A DNA stretch of 64,000 nt from Pedobacter heparinus DSM 2366 (GCF_000023825.1 NC_013061.1:620001-684000), one strand, 5' to 3'; positions 42,383 to 52,389 are shown, counted from the first letter of the stretch. Translations and numbers: made by a program. The notes: a model not told the origin generated them from the sequence alone.

Positions 42383-44656
42383 ATGAAAAAAACGAATCCT
42401 TACCTGCCCTTTGAGCAGTTTGTTTATAGAAGTCCGCTTTTACCGTTCAATACATTTATTCAACACCTGACCGAAATTTCTGCTTCGGAAGAGCGCTTCA
42501 AAAACCTGTTATCCAATAAAATAATCTGGGAAGCTATTTATTTGGCCTCTCCGGTGCTTTTTGAAGAGCTGCTGAAATACTTACAGAAAGGTTTACCGGA
42601 TAAAAAAGAGGAGGAACGGATCAAATATTCTATGGTTCGTTACCTTGGCCGGATGTCTACAAGATGTACCCCATTTGGGCTGTTTGCAGGCTGTTCGGTG
42701 GGCCGCTTCAATGAACAAACAACTATTGCATTAAATAAAACAGAACAGTACCAGCGCCATACCCGCTTAGATATGACTTACCTGTGCGCCCTGGCACAGG
42801 AGCTGGCCGGTTCGCCGGAAGTAAAACCATACTTCCGCTATTTCAGCAATACCAGTATTTACAGATTTGGCGACAAAATCAGGTATGTTGAATATTTCTA
42901 CCGGAGTACGAGGCGAATTCATAGAATTTCGGCTGTAGATTATTCGGAATATCTTGACAAGATTTTGCGCGAAGCTTCCCAGGGAAGAAAAATAAACGAA
43001 CTGGCTGAATTAATAGTAGATGATGAGATCAGCATGGAAGACGCTTCAGCGTTTATTGACGAACTTATCAATTCTCAGTTGCTGGTGAACGAAATGGAAC
43101 CCTCGGTTACCGGAAAGGAATTTCTTTATCAGGCCATTCAGAAATTCGAAGAAATAGAAAAAACTATTCCGGGCAAAAAAGAATATATATCCGGTTCGCT
43201 TCAGCTATTAAAACAGGTTAGCAAGGTATTGGAAGATATAGATAAGAACGTTATTGGTAATACACTTCATCTTTACGGCGATATAACTTCAGAAATAAAA
43301 AGATTTAAAACCACGTTTGAACCTAAGTACCTGTTCCAGACGGATATGATTAAACCCGCCGATACATCGTTCCTGGGAAGAGATGTAATTGATGATCTGA
43401 AGGGAGCCATCGAATTTTTTAATAAAATTACAGCTAAGCCCGGGGAAACAAATTTGTCGAAATTTCGGGAGGCTTTCCGGGATCGGTACGAAGACAGGGA
43501 AATGCCTTTGCTACAGGTGCTGGATAATGAGGCCGGTATCGGGTACACTCAAGCTGGAAGTACAGGCGATATTAACCCACTGGTGGATGATTTAATGATT
43601 CCCCAGCCAGGTAGCAGTAATGGCAATAAAGTTATATGGAGTGGGTTACAATCTATATTGCTTAAAAAGTATATAGAGGCAAAAACAACAAATCAATATA
43701 CTATTGAGCTGTCAGACAAAGAGTTCGAACATTTAACGACCCAATGGAACGACTTACCGCTAACTATATCTGCTATGTTCCGGATAGTACAGGACGATAA
43801 GAATGGCAGGACAGTTTATATGAAAACAGCAGGAGGATCGAGCGCCGCCAATCTTTTGGGCCGCTTTTGCTATGCCGATAAACGGATTGAAGAACATGTA
43901 CTGGATATTACGCAGAAGGAAGAGGAGCTTAACCCCGATGTCATATTTGCTGAAATCGCGCATCTGCCCGAATCACGTACCGGGAATATTTTATTGCGCC
44001 CGGTTTTACGTCCGTACGAAATTCCGTATCTCGCCAAACCGGGAGTCGAAAAGGATTATCAAATTGCTTTGTCTGACTTAATGGTTTCTGTACGAAATGG
44101 CAGAATTCTGCTTCGTTCAAAGCGTTTGAATAAAGAAATAATACCACGACTGAGCAGCGCGCATAATTATAGCTTTAAAGCCATGCCGGTATATCATTTT
44201 TTATGCGACATGCAGGTACAAAATGGCCGCTCTGCTGTAGGATTTAACTGGGGAACTCTGGCGAATGAACACAATTGGTTACCCAGGGTAAAATATAATA
44301 ATATCATTTTTTCGGTAGCAAGGTGGACCATAAAACGCGAGGAAATTAAAGTCTTTATAGAAACAAAAGATGACCAGGTTTTAGTGGAATCAGTTACTGC
44401 ATGGCGACTGCCATTGCAAATACCAAAGCATGTGGTGTTGGACGATGGCGACAATGAACTCTTTGTTGATTTAACCAATGCGCTAAGTGTCAGGACTTTA
44501 TTTTCTGTTGTTAAAAAGCGAAATTCTTTCTTATTGGAAGAGTTTCTTTTTAACCCTGAGACAGCGGTAGTTAAAGGTGAAGAAGGGGTTTTTACCAATG
44601 AATTTATTGTATCTTTTTATAAGGAGAAACAAAATAACATCAATAATTATGGATAA
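42383..44656 (+). CDS. lanB: Lantibiotic dehydratase, N-terminal (glutamylation) half of a split LanB
   Basis: 757 residues of the LanB N-terminal type, with the family motif RMSTRCTPFGLFAG at residues 90-103 and RLDMTYLCALAQEL after it. It carries the tRNA-Glu-dependent glutamylation half of the enzyme but not the C-terminal elimination domain, which is a separate gene immediately downstream. The same two-gene arrangement is known from Bacteroidota lanthipeptides such as the pinensins. It starts right after the LanC stop and overlaps the SpaB_C gene by eight bases. Confidence 0.93.
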   Translation: MKKTNPYLPFEQFVYRSPLLPFNTFIQHLTEISASEERFKNLLSNKIIWEAIYLASPVLFEELLKYLQKGLPDKKEEERIKYSMVRYLGRMSTRCTPFGLFAGCSVGRFNEQTTIALNKTEQYQRHTRLDMTYLCALAQELAGSPEVKPYFRYFSNTSIYRFGDKIRYVEYFYRSTRRIHRISAVDYSEYLDKILREASQGRKINELAELIVDDEISMEDASAFIDELINSQLLVNEMEPSVTGKEFLYQAIQKFEEIEKTIPGKKEYISGSLQLLKQVSKVLEDIDKNVIGNTLHLYGDITSEIKRFKTTFEPKYLFQTDMIKPADTSFLGRDVIDDLKGAIEFFNKITAKPGETNLSKFREAFRDRYEDREMPLLQVLDNEAGIGYTQAGSTGDINPLVDDLMIPQPGSSNGNKVIWSGLQSILLKKYIEAKTTNQYTIELSDKEFEHLTTQWNDLPLTISAMFRIVQDDKNGRTVYMKTAGGSSAANLLGRFCYADKRIEEHVLDITQKEEELNPDVIFAEIAHLPESRTGNILLRPVLRPYEIPYLAKPGVEKDYQIALSDLMVSVRNGRILLRSKRLNKEIIPRLSSAHNYSFKAMPVYHFLCDMQVQNGRSAVGFNWGTLANEHNWLPRVKYNNIIFSVARWTIKREEIKVFIETKDDQVLVESVTAWRLPLQIPKHVVLDDGDNELFVDLTNALSVRTLFSVVKKRNSFLLEEFLFNPETAVVKGEEGVFTNEFIVSFYKEKQNNINNYG

Positions 44657-45602
44657 GGGGATAAAAAGGACATTTATACCAGGGGATAAATGGATTTATT
44701 TTAAATTGTATACCGGGTATAAAACAGCAGATAACATTTTAAGTAAAACATTACCGGCTATTATCTCTCAGCTAAATACCGAAAATGTGTTAGATAAATG
44801 GTTCTTTATCCGTTATTCTGATCCTAAATTTCATTTGCGGCTGCGGTTCTGCTTAAAGGATGCAAAAAACATTTCCTCTGTAATCTCCCTGTTTAACCGG
44901 GAAATGAGCCCTTACATTGATGAAGATCTGATATGGAAAGTGCAGATAGACACTTATCAGCGGGAACTGGAACGTTACGGTACAACAACCATGGAACATT
45001 CCGAATCTATGTTTCATTTTGATAGTGAAGCAATACTTAGCATACTTAGTATACTTAGTATCCCTGAATATAATGAATCCGATCAACAACGATGGCTGCT
45101 GGCATTAAAAATACTCGATGCCCTGCTCTTTGATTTTGAACTCGGCATGGACCAAAAAATTGCATTATTAACTGAGTTAAGCGAAGATTTTAAAAAAGAG
45201 ATGGGATTTACCATAAAAGGATATAAACTGCAATTGGATAAAAAATTCAGGACTCATCGTAAATTAATAGAAGAAATAATGGGCACACCCGAACAAGCAT
45301 CATGGGCAATCCCTTTAATGGAAATTATCAGACAAAGATCCTTAAAAGTAAAGCCAATTGCCGGGACATTGTTGCAAATGGAAATGAATCAGAAATTAGA
45401 AGTTTCGTTACATAGTTTATTGAGAAGTTATATTCATATGACGATCAATCGCTTGTTCAGGTCAAAGCAACGTGTATATGAGCTGGTTATTTATGATATG
45501 CTGGAAAGATATTATTCTTCTTTAAAAGCAAGAAGCAAAAATACTGCAGGCAAAATGCACCGGGCTTCCATTGAGGCATTACCACAGGTTGTGATAACTT
45601 AA
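44649..45602 (+). CDS. SpaB_C-type (elimination) half of the split LanB / thiopeptide-type biosynthesis protein
   Basis: 317 residues. The start WIYFKLYTGYKTADNILSKTLPAI and the signature WFFIRYSDPKFHLRLRF are the SpaB_C/thiopeptide-type domain. In a full LanB this domain removes glutamate from the activated Ser/Thr to leave dehydroamino acids. I chose the ATG at 44649; the longer frame starts on a GTG inside the LanB_N gene and adds residues without family support. It overlaps LanB_N by eight bases. A short direct repeat (ATACTTAGC / ATACTTAGT) at 45033-45061 lies inside it. Confidence 0.9.
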   Translation: MDKGIKRTFIPGDKWIYFKLYTGYKTADNILSKTLPAIISQLNTENVLDKWFFIRYSDPKFHLRLRFCLKDAKNISSVISLFNREMSPYIDEDLIWKVQIDTYQRELERYGTTTMEHSESMFHFDSEAILSILSILSIPEYNESDQQRWLLALKILDALLFDFELGMDQKIALLTELSEDFKKEMGFTIKGYKLQLDKKFRTHRKLIEEIMGTPEQASWAIPLMEIIRQRSLKVKPIAGTLLQMEMNQKLEVSLHSLLRSYIHMTINRLFRSKQRVYELVIYDMLERYYSSLKARSKNTAGKMHRASIEALPQVVIT

Positions 45603-45669
45603 GTCGCTGTAACGATCGTATAAAATAAATAAATTAAAGCAGCAATTTTACAATTCTAATAATACTAAA

Positions 45670-47847
45670 TTGAAGTTTCCTCATTACAAACAGCACGACA
45701 AAATGGACTGCGGCCCTACCTGTTTACGTATGGTTGCAAAATATTATGGACGAAACTATAGCCTTCGGCGTTTAAGAGAGCTTTGCCAGATTAACCGAGA
45801 AGGAGTTTCTTTGCTGGGAATCAGCGAAGCAGCAGAAAAGGTCGGTTTCCGCTCTTCCGGTGTTAAAATAGATCTGGAACAATTAAAAGAGGCCGAATTG
45901 CCATGTATCTTGCACTGGCGCCAGAATCATTTTGTAGTGCTTTACCGGATAGAAAAGGGGATTTATTATGTAGCTGATCCGGCTAAAGCATTGATTTCCT
46001 ATACCGAAAAAGAATTTACCAGAAACTGGGTAAGCAATAAAGAACTTTACGATGGGATAGCGCTGTTTATTTCTCCTACACCTAAATTTTATGAAGAAGA
46101 GGGAGAAAAAAACAGAGGGCTTAGCTGGTCATTCCTGTTGCGGTACCGCTATGCTTACAGCCGCCTGATTGTTCAGCTATTTTTTGGTTTAGGTATTGGC
46201 AGTATCTTGCAATTAATCACTCCCTTTTTAATGCAATCTGTAGTTGATATCGGTATCAACACCCGGAATATTAACTTTATTTACCTTATTCTGATTGCCC
46301 AGGTGATGCTTTTTTTAGGGAGTGCCAGTGTTAATTTTATTCGTTCCTGGATCATGTTACACATGACCACCCGCATCAATGTGTCCATATTAACAGACTT
46401 CCTCACCAAGCTGATGCGGCTGCCCATGAATTTTTTTGATACAAAAATGACAGGCGATATTATGCAGCGGATGGGCGACCATAAGCGGATAGAAGGTTTT
46501 TTAACCGGTACTACTTTAAATACTTTGTTCTCTTTCGTTAACCTCATTGTATTTGGAGTTGTATTGGCTTATTACAATACTGGTATCCTGCTTATCTTCC
46601 TGATCAGCACCTCTTTGTATGCTGCATGGATACTCCTTTTTATGAAACGCCGCCGTGAACTGGACTTTAAGCGTTTTGATAACTCGTCTAAGAATCAAAG
46701 CAATATGATCGAGTTAATTGGCGGTATACAGGAAATTAAACTTCATAATTGCGAACAGCAGAAACGCTGGCAGTGGGAAAGCATCCAGGCTACTATGTTT
46801 AAAGTCAGTATTAAGAGTCTGGCATTGAGTCAGTACCAGCAGGCCGGGTCGATGTTTATTAACCAGGCAAAAAACATACTTATTTCCTTTATAAGTGCCA
46901 AAGCCGTTATCGACGGTCACCTCTCACTTGGAGGCATGATGGCTGTGCAATATATGGTTGGGCAGTTAAATAGTCCGATAGAACAATTCTTAGGATTGAT
47001 CCAGAGCTTTCAGGATGCTAAGATCAGCCTTGAGCGATTAAATGAAGTTCATCAGATGGAAGATGAAGAATCTACTAATAAGCACTGGAACCAGGCGCTT
47101 CCAACAGATAGAAGTATCCGGATTGCCAATCTAACATTTCGTTACCCGGGGGCAGGTAATGAGCCTGTTCTGGAAAAGATTAATTTAGATATTCCCCAAG
47201 GTAAAACCACTGCCATTGTGGGGATGAGCGGGAGCGGTAAAACTACCATATTGAAGCTACTCATGCGTTTTTATGAACCGGAAAAAGGGGAGATAGAAAT
47301 AGGCACTGCCAAATTAAGTCAACTTAGCTTTAAAGTATGGCGGAACCATTGTGGAATGGTAATGCAGGATGGTTTTATTTTTTCGGATAGCATAGCGAAT
47401 AATATTGGCGTAAGCGATGAATATCCTGACCTCGATAAACTTCAGCATGCAATTAAAATAGCTAATATTGAGGAATTTGTGGATAGCCTGCCGCTTGGGC
47501 TCAATACCAAGATTGGTTCCGGTGGGAATGGCATCAGCCAGGGACAAAAACAACGGATACTCATAGCCCGGGCAGTATACAAGGATCCGGAATATATTTT
47601 CTTTGACGAAGCCACCAATTCGCTTGATGCTAATAATGAACGGGTGATTATGGATAATCTGCAGGACTTTTTTGCCGGAAAAACCGTAGTTGTGGTAGCG
47701 CACCGCTTAAGTACAGTTAAAAATGCCGATAACATTGTTGTACTGGATAAGGGCAGGATAATTGAGCAGGGAACCCATGCTGAATTATCACTGCTTAAGG
47801 GCGAGTACTTCGGACTTGTTAAAAATCAATTAGAACTGGCAATGTAG
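45670..47847 (+). CDS. lanT: Peptidase-containing ABC exporter (C39, LanT/bacteriocin type)
   Basis: 725 residues: C39 double-glycine peptidase (residues 1-130; Cys14 in DCGPTC, His87 in RQNHFVVLY, Asp103), six-helix membrane domain, and ATPase (Walker A GMSGSGKTT, signature ISQGQKQR, Walker B YIFFDEAT, switch His VVVAHRLST). The signature is ISQGQ, not LSGGQ. It would cut the precursor after GG and export the core. The start is a TTG at 45670; no ATG gives a better C39 start. HlyD follows after 63 bases. Confidence 0.95.
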   Translation: MKFPHYKQHDKMDCGPTCLRMVAKYYGRNYSLRRLRELCQINREGVSLLGISEAAEKVGFRSSGVKIDLEQLKEAELPCILHWRQNHFVVLYRIEKGIYYVADPAKALISYTEKEFTRNWVSNKELYDGIALFISPTPKFYEEEGEKNRGLSWSFLLRYRYAYSRLIVQLFFGLGIGSILQLITPFLMQSVVDIGINTRNINFIYLILIAQVMLFLGSASVNFIRSWIMLHMTTRINVSILTDFLTKLMRLPMNFFDTKMTGDIMQRMGDHKRIEGFLTGTTLNTLFSFVNLIVFGVVLAYYNTGILLIFLISTSLYAAWILLFMKRRRELDFKRFDNSSKNQSNMIELIGGIQEIKLHNCEQQKRWQWESIQATMFKVSIKSLALSQYQQAGSMFINQAKNILISFISAKAVIDGHLSLGGMMAVQYMVGQLNSPIEQFLGLIQSFQDAKISLERLNEVHQMEDEESTNKHWNQALPTDRSIRIANLTFRYPGAGNEPVLEKINLDIPQGKTTAIVGMSGSGKTTILKLLMRFYEPEKGEIEIGTAKLSQLSFKVWRNHCGMVMQDGFIFSDSIANNIGVSDEYPDLDKLQHAIKIANIEEFVDSLPLGLNTKIGSGGNGISQGQKQRILIARAVYKDPEYIFFDEATNSLDANNERVIMDNLQDFFAGKTVVVVAHRLSTVKNADNIVVLDKGRIIEQGTHAELSLLKGEYFGLVKNQLELAM

Positions 47848-47910
47848 ACGCGGATACATTTAAGGCCGGAGCATATTGATTCACAATGATTAAAATTCAA
47901 TAAATAAATT

Positions 47911-49200
47911 ATGCCAATTCTATATCAGGAGCCCGAACAGTGCCATTCTGAAGAAATGCAGGATATTATCTCAAAACCCCCAGCCTGGCTTTTAAGATGG
48001 GGGCTTTCAGTAATTTTTGCTGTTTTAATATTAATGATTAGTTTATCGGCACTGATAAAGTACCCTGATATAGTAAAAACACAGCTAAAAATAACTTCTG
48101 CCAATGCTCCTAAATCGGTTATAAGTAAAATTTCCGGTCAATTGGTTAAAGTAACGGTTCAAGAGAATCAGGCTGTCATAACAGATCAGCCGCTTGCTTA
48201 TATTGAAAGTACGGCAAGCCATGAGCAGGTCCTCCAATTATTGGATGAATTGAAAAACTTGCAAGCCAATCTGTCTGAAGGGATGATTCCGCTAAAATTA
48301 TTAGCTACTCCAAAAAATGTATTCTTAGGAGAATTGCAGAATGCATACCAAAGTTTTTATCAATCGTTTTTAATGTATCAATCTTCCATTGCAAATGGAT
48401 TTTATTTGAAAAAGAAAGTGTTTTTACAAAAAGATCTCTTGTCGATCCTTGATCAAAAAGAACAATTGCTGGTACAACAAAAGCTTCAGGAAAAAGACTA
48501 TGAATTGGGAAAGAAGGAATTTGAAATGCACCAAAAGCTTTTTGAACAAAAAGTAGAAGCCCCAATGGAATTGAAACGGGAGGAGAGTAAATTTATAGCT
48601 AAAAGATATCCGCTTCAACAAACCGAATCGGCATTGCTTTCCAATAGCATCATCTATTCTGCTAAGGAAAAGGAGATTATGGAACTGGAGAACCTGATCA
48701 GCGAAGAAAAATTAAAGTTTATTCAAGCGCTGAATAATTTTATAAGCAATATAGAAGATTGGAAGAAAAAATATGTTCTTACAGCACCACAACCCGGTAA
48801 AGTAGCCTTTTTGGGGATAGTACAAGAAAAGGAGTTTTTAAATGCCGGGCAGGAAGTACTATATATCAACCCGGGCAGCACTGATTTTTTCGGCGAGATA
48901 CATATACCGCAATATAAAATGGGAAAGGTATATAAAGACCAGGAAGTGCTGATTAAATTAAAAAGCTATCCCTTTGAAGAGTATGGAATAATCCGGGGAA
49001 ACATCCAATCTATAGCTGATATACCTTATAAAGACAGTGTTTTTGTTTCGAGAGTAAGTATTAGCAACAAAGGCATGTCTGGCCTTAAGAGAAACATCCG
49101 GTTAAAAAATGGCATGATAGCAGATGCCGAGATCATTACAGAAGACGCCACTTTATTAAAAAGATTAATACATAATATCATTAAGATCATTAACAAGTAA
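47911..49200 (+). CDS. HlyD-family membrane fusion protein
   Basis: 429 residues. One N-terminal membrane segment (LLRWGLSVIFAVLILMISLSALI, about residues 27-49), a biotinyl-lipoyl-like fold (NAPKSVISKISGQLVKVTVQENQAV), then long coiled coils (about residues 105-265), a second lipoyl-like half (LTAPQPGKVAFLG) and a C-terminal beta barrel. It links the exporter to an outer-membrane factor, which is not encoded here. The GT2 gene start overlaps its stop by one base. Confidence 0.92.
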   Translation: MPILYQEPEQCHSEEMQDIISKPPAWLLRWGLSVIFAVLILMISLSALIKYPDIVKTQLKITSANAPKSVISKISGQLVKVTVQENQAVITDQPLAYIESTASHEQVLQLLDELKNLQANLSEGMIPLKLLATPKNVFLGELQNAYQSFYQSFLMYQSSIANGFYLKKKVFLQKDLLSILDQKEQLLVQQKLQEKDYELGKKEFEMHQKLFEQKVEAPMELKREESKFIAKRYPLQQTESALLSNSIIYSAKEKEIMELENLISEEKLKFIQALNNFISNIEDWKKKYVLTAPQPGKVAFLGIVQEKEFLNAGQEVLYINPGSTDFFGEIHIPQYKMGKVYKDQEVLIKLKSYPFEEYGIIRGNIQSIADIPYKDSVFVSRVSISNKGMSGLKRNIRLKNGMIADAEIITEDATLLKRLIHNIIKIINK

Positions 49201-50315
49201 TGAGGGACTATAAAATATCATTTTGTACCGTCTGTATGAACAGGCTGCACCATCTGAAACAAACACTACCTGTTAATTTGCTTGATAACCAAGCTTACCT
49301 CAACCTGGAGTTTATACTACTGGATTATAATTCTTCTGACGGACTTGAGCATTGGGTTAAAAAAAATATGCAGGAACACCTTGAAAGCGGAAGGCTTGTT
49401 TATTACAAAACCTGTACACCTATGCACTTTAACAGAAGTCATTCCCGTAACCTGGCTTATAAATTGGCTGATGGCGATTTAATTTGTAACATAGATGCTG
49501 ATAACTACACGGGAGATGGCTTTGCCGCTTATATAAATGAGGAATTTAAAAAGAACGAGAATATATTTCTGACTACGCTTAACTCCATTGAAGCCAGAGG
49601 GAAAGATGTATTGGGAAGGATGTGTGTCAAAAAAAGTGACTTCTATAAGATTGGAGGATATGACGAACGAATGGTTTATTACGGTTTTGAAGATTATGAT
49701 TTTGCAAACCGATTGGAGTTCAATAATGTCAGAAGGACCTTCATAACAGGTGATCAGGATTATTTCAGGGCTATTACCCATTCCAATACGGAAAGGCTCT
49801 CAAATGAGTATGCATATGGAAATCTGACAACCTTATTGGTTAATTATCTTAGTCCCTGCAGTACAGATTTTTTATTCTTGTTTAGTAACAAAGAATATAG
49901 GAGAAATATTATTATTGATCCTAAGGCTTACCCATTTTCTGAACCCTTATCAGAATTTCAGAAATCTCAAATAAGGTATCCGCAATCAACTTTAAACGCT
50001 TTGTGGCTGGAAGGAGAATGGAGTGGGGATGAAAGCGAAATAAATTTGAAAAGTAAAGAAGGGATTCAAGAACGATTATCCTTTAACGAAGAAAGAAAAT
50101 GTTTTATTTCTGATTTATGTACCGAAGCATCAGACTTTTATAAGATTCTTAATCCGATGTTTATACAGCAAGCCATTATGTTTTACAGTCAATTCACTAA
50201 CAGAGTAATCATGCATCAAAATAAAATAGAAAGGCGGATTATTGTGAATGGGCTTAGATTTGGTAATGACGTAGTCTATAAAAATTTCGATGATCAAACA
50301 CCTATCACTACCTAA
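49200..50315 (+). CDS. GT2 (GT27-like) glycosyltransferase
   Basis: 371 residues. GT-A motifs: ISFCTVCMNRLHHLKQTLPVN, FILLDYNSSDGLEHWV, CNIDADNYTGDGF (DxD at DAD) and the acceptor/metal loop GGYDERMVYYGFEDYDFANRLE, as in GT27-type and galactosyltransferase C-domain proteins. A ~110-residue C-terminal extension (after residue ~260) is not recognised. No signal peptide: cytoplasmic. It is translationally coupled to HlyD (one-base overlap) and followed after two bases by a SpaB_C-like gene, so it belongs to the lanthipeptide operon. Acceptor unknown; a peptide is possible. Confidence 0.85.
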   Translation: MRDYKISFCTVCMNRLHHLKQTLPVNLLDNQAYLNLEFILLDYNSSDGLEHWVKKNMQEHLESGRLVYYKTCTPMHFNRSHSRNLAYKLADGDLICNIDADNYTGDGFAAYINEEFKKNENIFLTTLNSIEARGKDVLGRMCVKKSDFYKIGGYDERMVYYGFEDYDFANRLEFNNVRRTFITGDQDYFRAITHSNTERLSNEYAYGNLTTLLVNYLSPCSTDFLFLFSNKEYRRNIIIDPKAYPFSEPLSEFQKSQIRYPQSTLNALWLEGEWSGDESEINLKSKEGIQERLSFNEERKCFISDLCTEASDFYKILNPMFIQQAIMFYSQFTNRVIMHQNKIERRIIVNGLRFGNDVVYKNFDDQTPITT

Positions 50316-50317
50316 TT

Positions 50318-51196
50318 ATGGATGTATTGCAAGAAGCTGTTATCGTAGCTGCTATTTATTATAACCGATCATCCTGGCATGAGCTGATTAAATTTATAAA
50401 CCCTCTTTTAAAGGAAGCACATAAAAATGGGATCCTTGATACTTATTATATAAATTTTGGCCTTAATGGAGGAGACCATATAAAGCTTATTCTGAAGCCT
50501 TCAGGCAATGGAAATGAATTTGAGAAAGAAACCGGCTTGTTGATTAAACAGTTTCTATTAGGCAATCCTTCTGAAACAAGGGGCATTGAGTATCCGCTCA
50601 ATACCTTTTTCATGGACCATCCTAATAATTCAGTCAGGTTTTATCAAACCAACGAGTCTACTTTTTTCAATTCAATTGCGTATAAAGATTCGGAAGATAT
50701 GCGATGGCAAATATCACAAGCTTTACTGGAAGCATTTGGGAGTGAGGAAATTGATTTAGCAAGTATTTATACATTTATAAGCTATATGCAAATTGGGATT
50801 CTTAAAGCTGCTTATCCGGACATCAAACTAGCACAAGCTAAATCTACCGACCTGATCTGCTACTTGAATGAGCTCAAAGATTTAGAAGAAGTTGAAACAG
50901 ATATTAGAGGGGAAAAAGACAATCAGTATTTTAAACAACTGTTTGAAGAAAATCAGGATATTTTGCTTGAAATTGTAAGAGATATATGGGAACCTGGTGG
51001 CGCTGATTCCGAATTAAAATGGATGGAAGTCTGGGAGGCTGCTTGTAAAAACTTTTTAACAGGGGTAGACTTTAAATCTTCCTTTATTTTGTTAAGCAAT
51101 CTTGTCTATGAACAAATAGGTTTTATGCACAATAAAAATTCAGTTCGGTTGTCACTAAAGCTTATATCTGCATCGTTTCGGACCGGTGGCCGGTAG
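50318..51196 (+). CDS. Stand-alone SpaB_C-like (thiopeptide-type bacteriocin biosynthesis) protein
   Basis: 292 residues. The N-terminal YYNRSSWHELIKFINPLLKE, DTYYINFGLNGGDHIKLILKP corresponds to the WxFxRY...DPxxHLRLR region of SpaB_C, with GGDHIKL in place of DPKFHLRLR. The C-terminal helical half aligns with the short protein at 34687. A split LanB needs only one such domain, already supplied at 44649, so this is an extra copy. Related stand-alone domains in other RiPP systems do elimination, pyridine formation or amino-acid addition. Which one applies here is open. Confidence 0.7.
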   Translation: MDVLQEAVIVAAIYYNRSSWHELIKFINPLLKEAHKNGILDTYYINFGLNGGDHIKLILKPSGNGNEFEKETGLLIKQFLLGNPSETRGIEYPLNTFFMDHPNNSVRFYQTNESTFFNSIAYKDSEDMRWQISQALLEAFGSEEIDLASIYTFISYMQIGILKAAYPDIKLAQAKSTDLICYLNELKDLEEVETDIRGEKDNQYFKQLFEENQDILLEIVRDIWEPGGADSELKWMEVWEAACKNFLTGVDFKSSFILLSNLVYEQIGFMHNKNSVRLSLKLISASFRTGGR

Positions 51197-51270
51197 AAAG
51201 TATTTTACAATAAAGTAATGAAAGAGTTTAATGAAATTTTATAATTCAGGTTAAAATAAAATCATCAAAT

Positions 51271-52389
51271 ATGCAGTTATTAGTTATTGGCGATGCCTTT
51301 AGTCCATACACAGTTGCCTTTTCCCGTTTCTTGAAACAGCATTCCCCAATAATCACGATTGATATTATTAATACTCGCCATAATGTATCAGATATTGACC
51401 TGACGGACCATATCCGGGGCGCCTATGATCAATTTTATCCAGGTCAGTCCATCAGTGCTATAACTAGCCAGATAAATGAAAAAATATGCCAATACGATGT
51501 TATTTGCCTGCATGGTTTTTGGGATGTAGTTTTATCCATTTATGAAAGGCTAAACCATAAAGATCTATTTACGGTAGGCGTGATATGGGGATCCGATTTT
51601 TATCGAAGAAATCATGATACGATGCCTCTGTCCGGCATATTTGACCGGTGCGATCGTGTTCTGGTGCAGACAGATGAAATGGAAGCGGATCTCCTAAAAG
51701 TTTATCCCCTTCTTCCGAAAAAAATACGCAAGTGTCTGTTTGGTATTGAGCCGCTAGAAAGTTTGACGGCTATGAGCGGTATATCTTCTGCAAAGGCTAA
51801 GCGTTCTCTTGGCTTGGCGTCAGACTCTTTTGTTTTAACATGTGGATATAATGCCAGTCCTTTTCAAAATCATACAGCAATCATTGATCAGCTGACTGCC
51901 ATAATATCAAGGCTACCGGCGAACCATGTTTTAATTTTCCCCTTTACCTATCAAAAAGATACGCGCTATATGTCTCTTATTGAAAATGTAATGAAGAAAT
52001 CACCACTTACTTATTATTTTATTGAGGACTTTATGGATAGTGAGCAAGTAAGCTTATTATGTTTAGCTACTGATATTTTCATTCAGGTTCAAACAACCGA
52101 TGCATTATCTGCTTCAATGCGCGAGCACCTGTTTGCAAAAAGCATTGTAATTACTGGAGGGTGGCTTCCATACCAGATTTTAGTACGAAATGGTTTTTAT
52201 TTTGAAACGATTGATGAACTGAATTCTTTAGGAACGACGATTACCGGCATTTTAGATAATTATACCGAAGTGAAACGAAAAGTTGAATTATACAATACGC
52301 CTGATAAATTTGAACAGTACAGATGGCCTAAAGTTATCCAACCGTGGTATGAAGCCTTTTTGGAATATCAAACGGAGAAACGGGATTAG
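51271..52389 (+). CDS. GT-B glycosyltransferase (GT4-like)
   Basis: A 372-residue two-Rossmann-fold glycosyltransferase. The N-terminal domain starts QLLVIGDAFSPYTVAFSRFLKQH, with VICLHGFWDVVLS, VGVIWGSDFYRR and FDRCDRVLVQTDEME. The C-terminal domain has LTCGYNASPFQNH, NHVLIFPFTY and the donor-binding part TDIFIQVQTTDALSASMREHLFAKSIVITGG. It is the last intact gene of the island and starts 75 bases after the SpaB_C-like gene. It probably adds a sugar in the same pathway as the upstream GT2. Confidence 0.8.
   Translation: MQLLVIGDAFSPYTVAFSRFLKQHSPIITIDIINTRHNVSDIDLTDHIRGAYDQFYPGQSISAITSQINEKICQYDVICLHGFWDVVLSIYERLNHKDLFTVGVIWGSDFYRRNHDTMPLSGIFDRCDRVLVQTDEMEADLLKVYPLLPKKIRKCLFGIEPLESLTAMSGISSAKAKRSLGLASDSFVLTCGYNASPFQNHTAIIDQLTAIISRLPANHVLIFPFTYQKDTRYMSLIENVMKKSPLTYYFIEDFMDSEQVSLLCLATDIFIQVQTTDALSASMREHLFAKSIVITGGWLPYQILVRNGFYFETIDELNSLGTTITGILDNYTEVKRKVELYNTPDKFEQYRWPKVIQPWYEAFLEYQTEKRD

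Noticed and set aside
44577-44648. Longer start (GTG at 44577) for the SpaB_C gene
   Set aside because: It would sit inside the LanB_N coding region and add residues without family resemblance. The ATG at 44649 gives the expected start with the usual short overlap.
45033-45061. Short direct repeats ATACTTAGC/ATACTTAGT within the SpaB_C gene
   Set aside because: They encode the repeated ILS residues of one helix and are in frame. They look like a small in-gene expansion without wider meaning.
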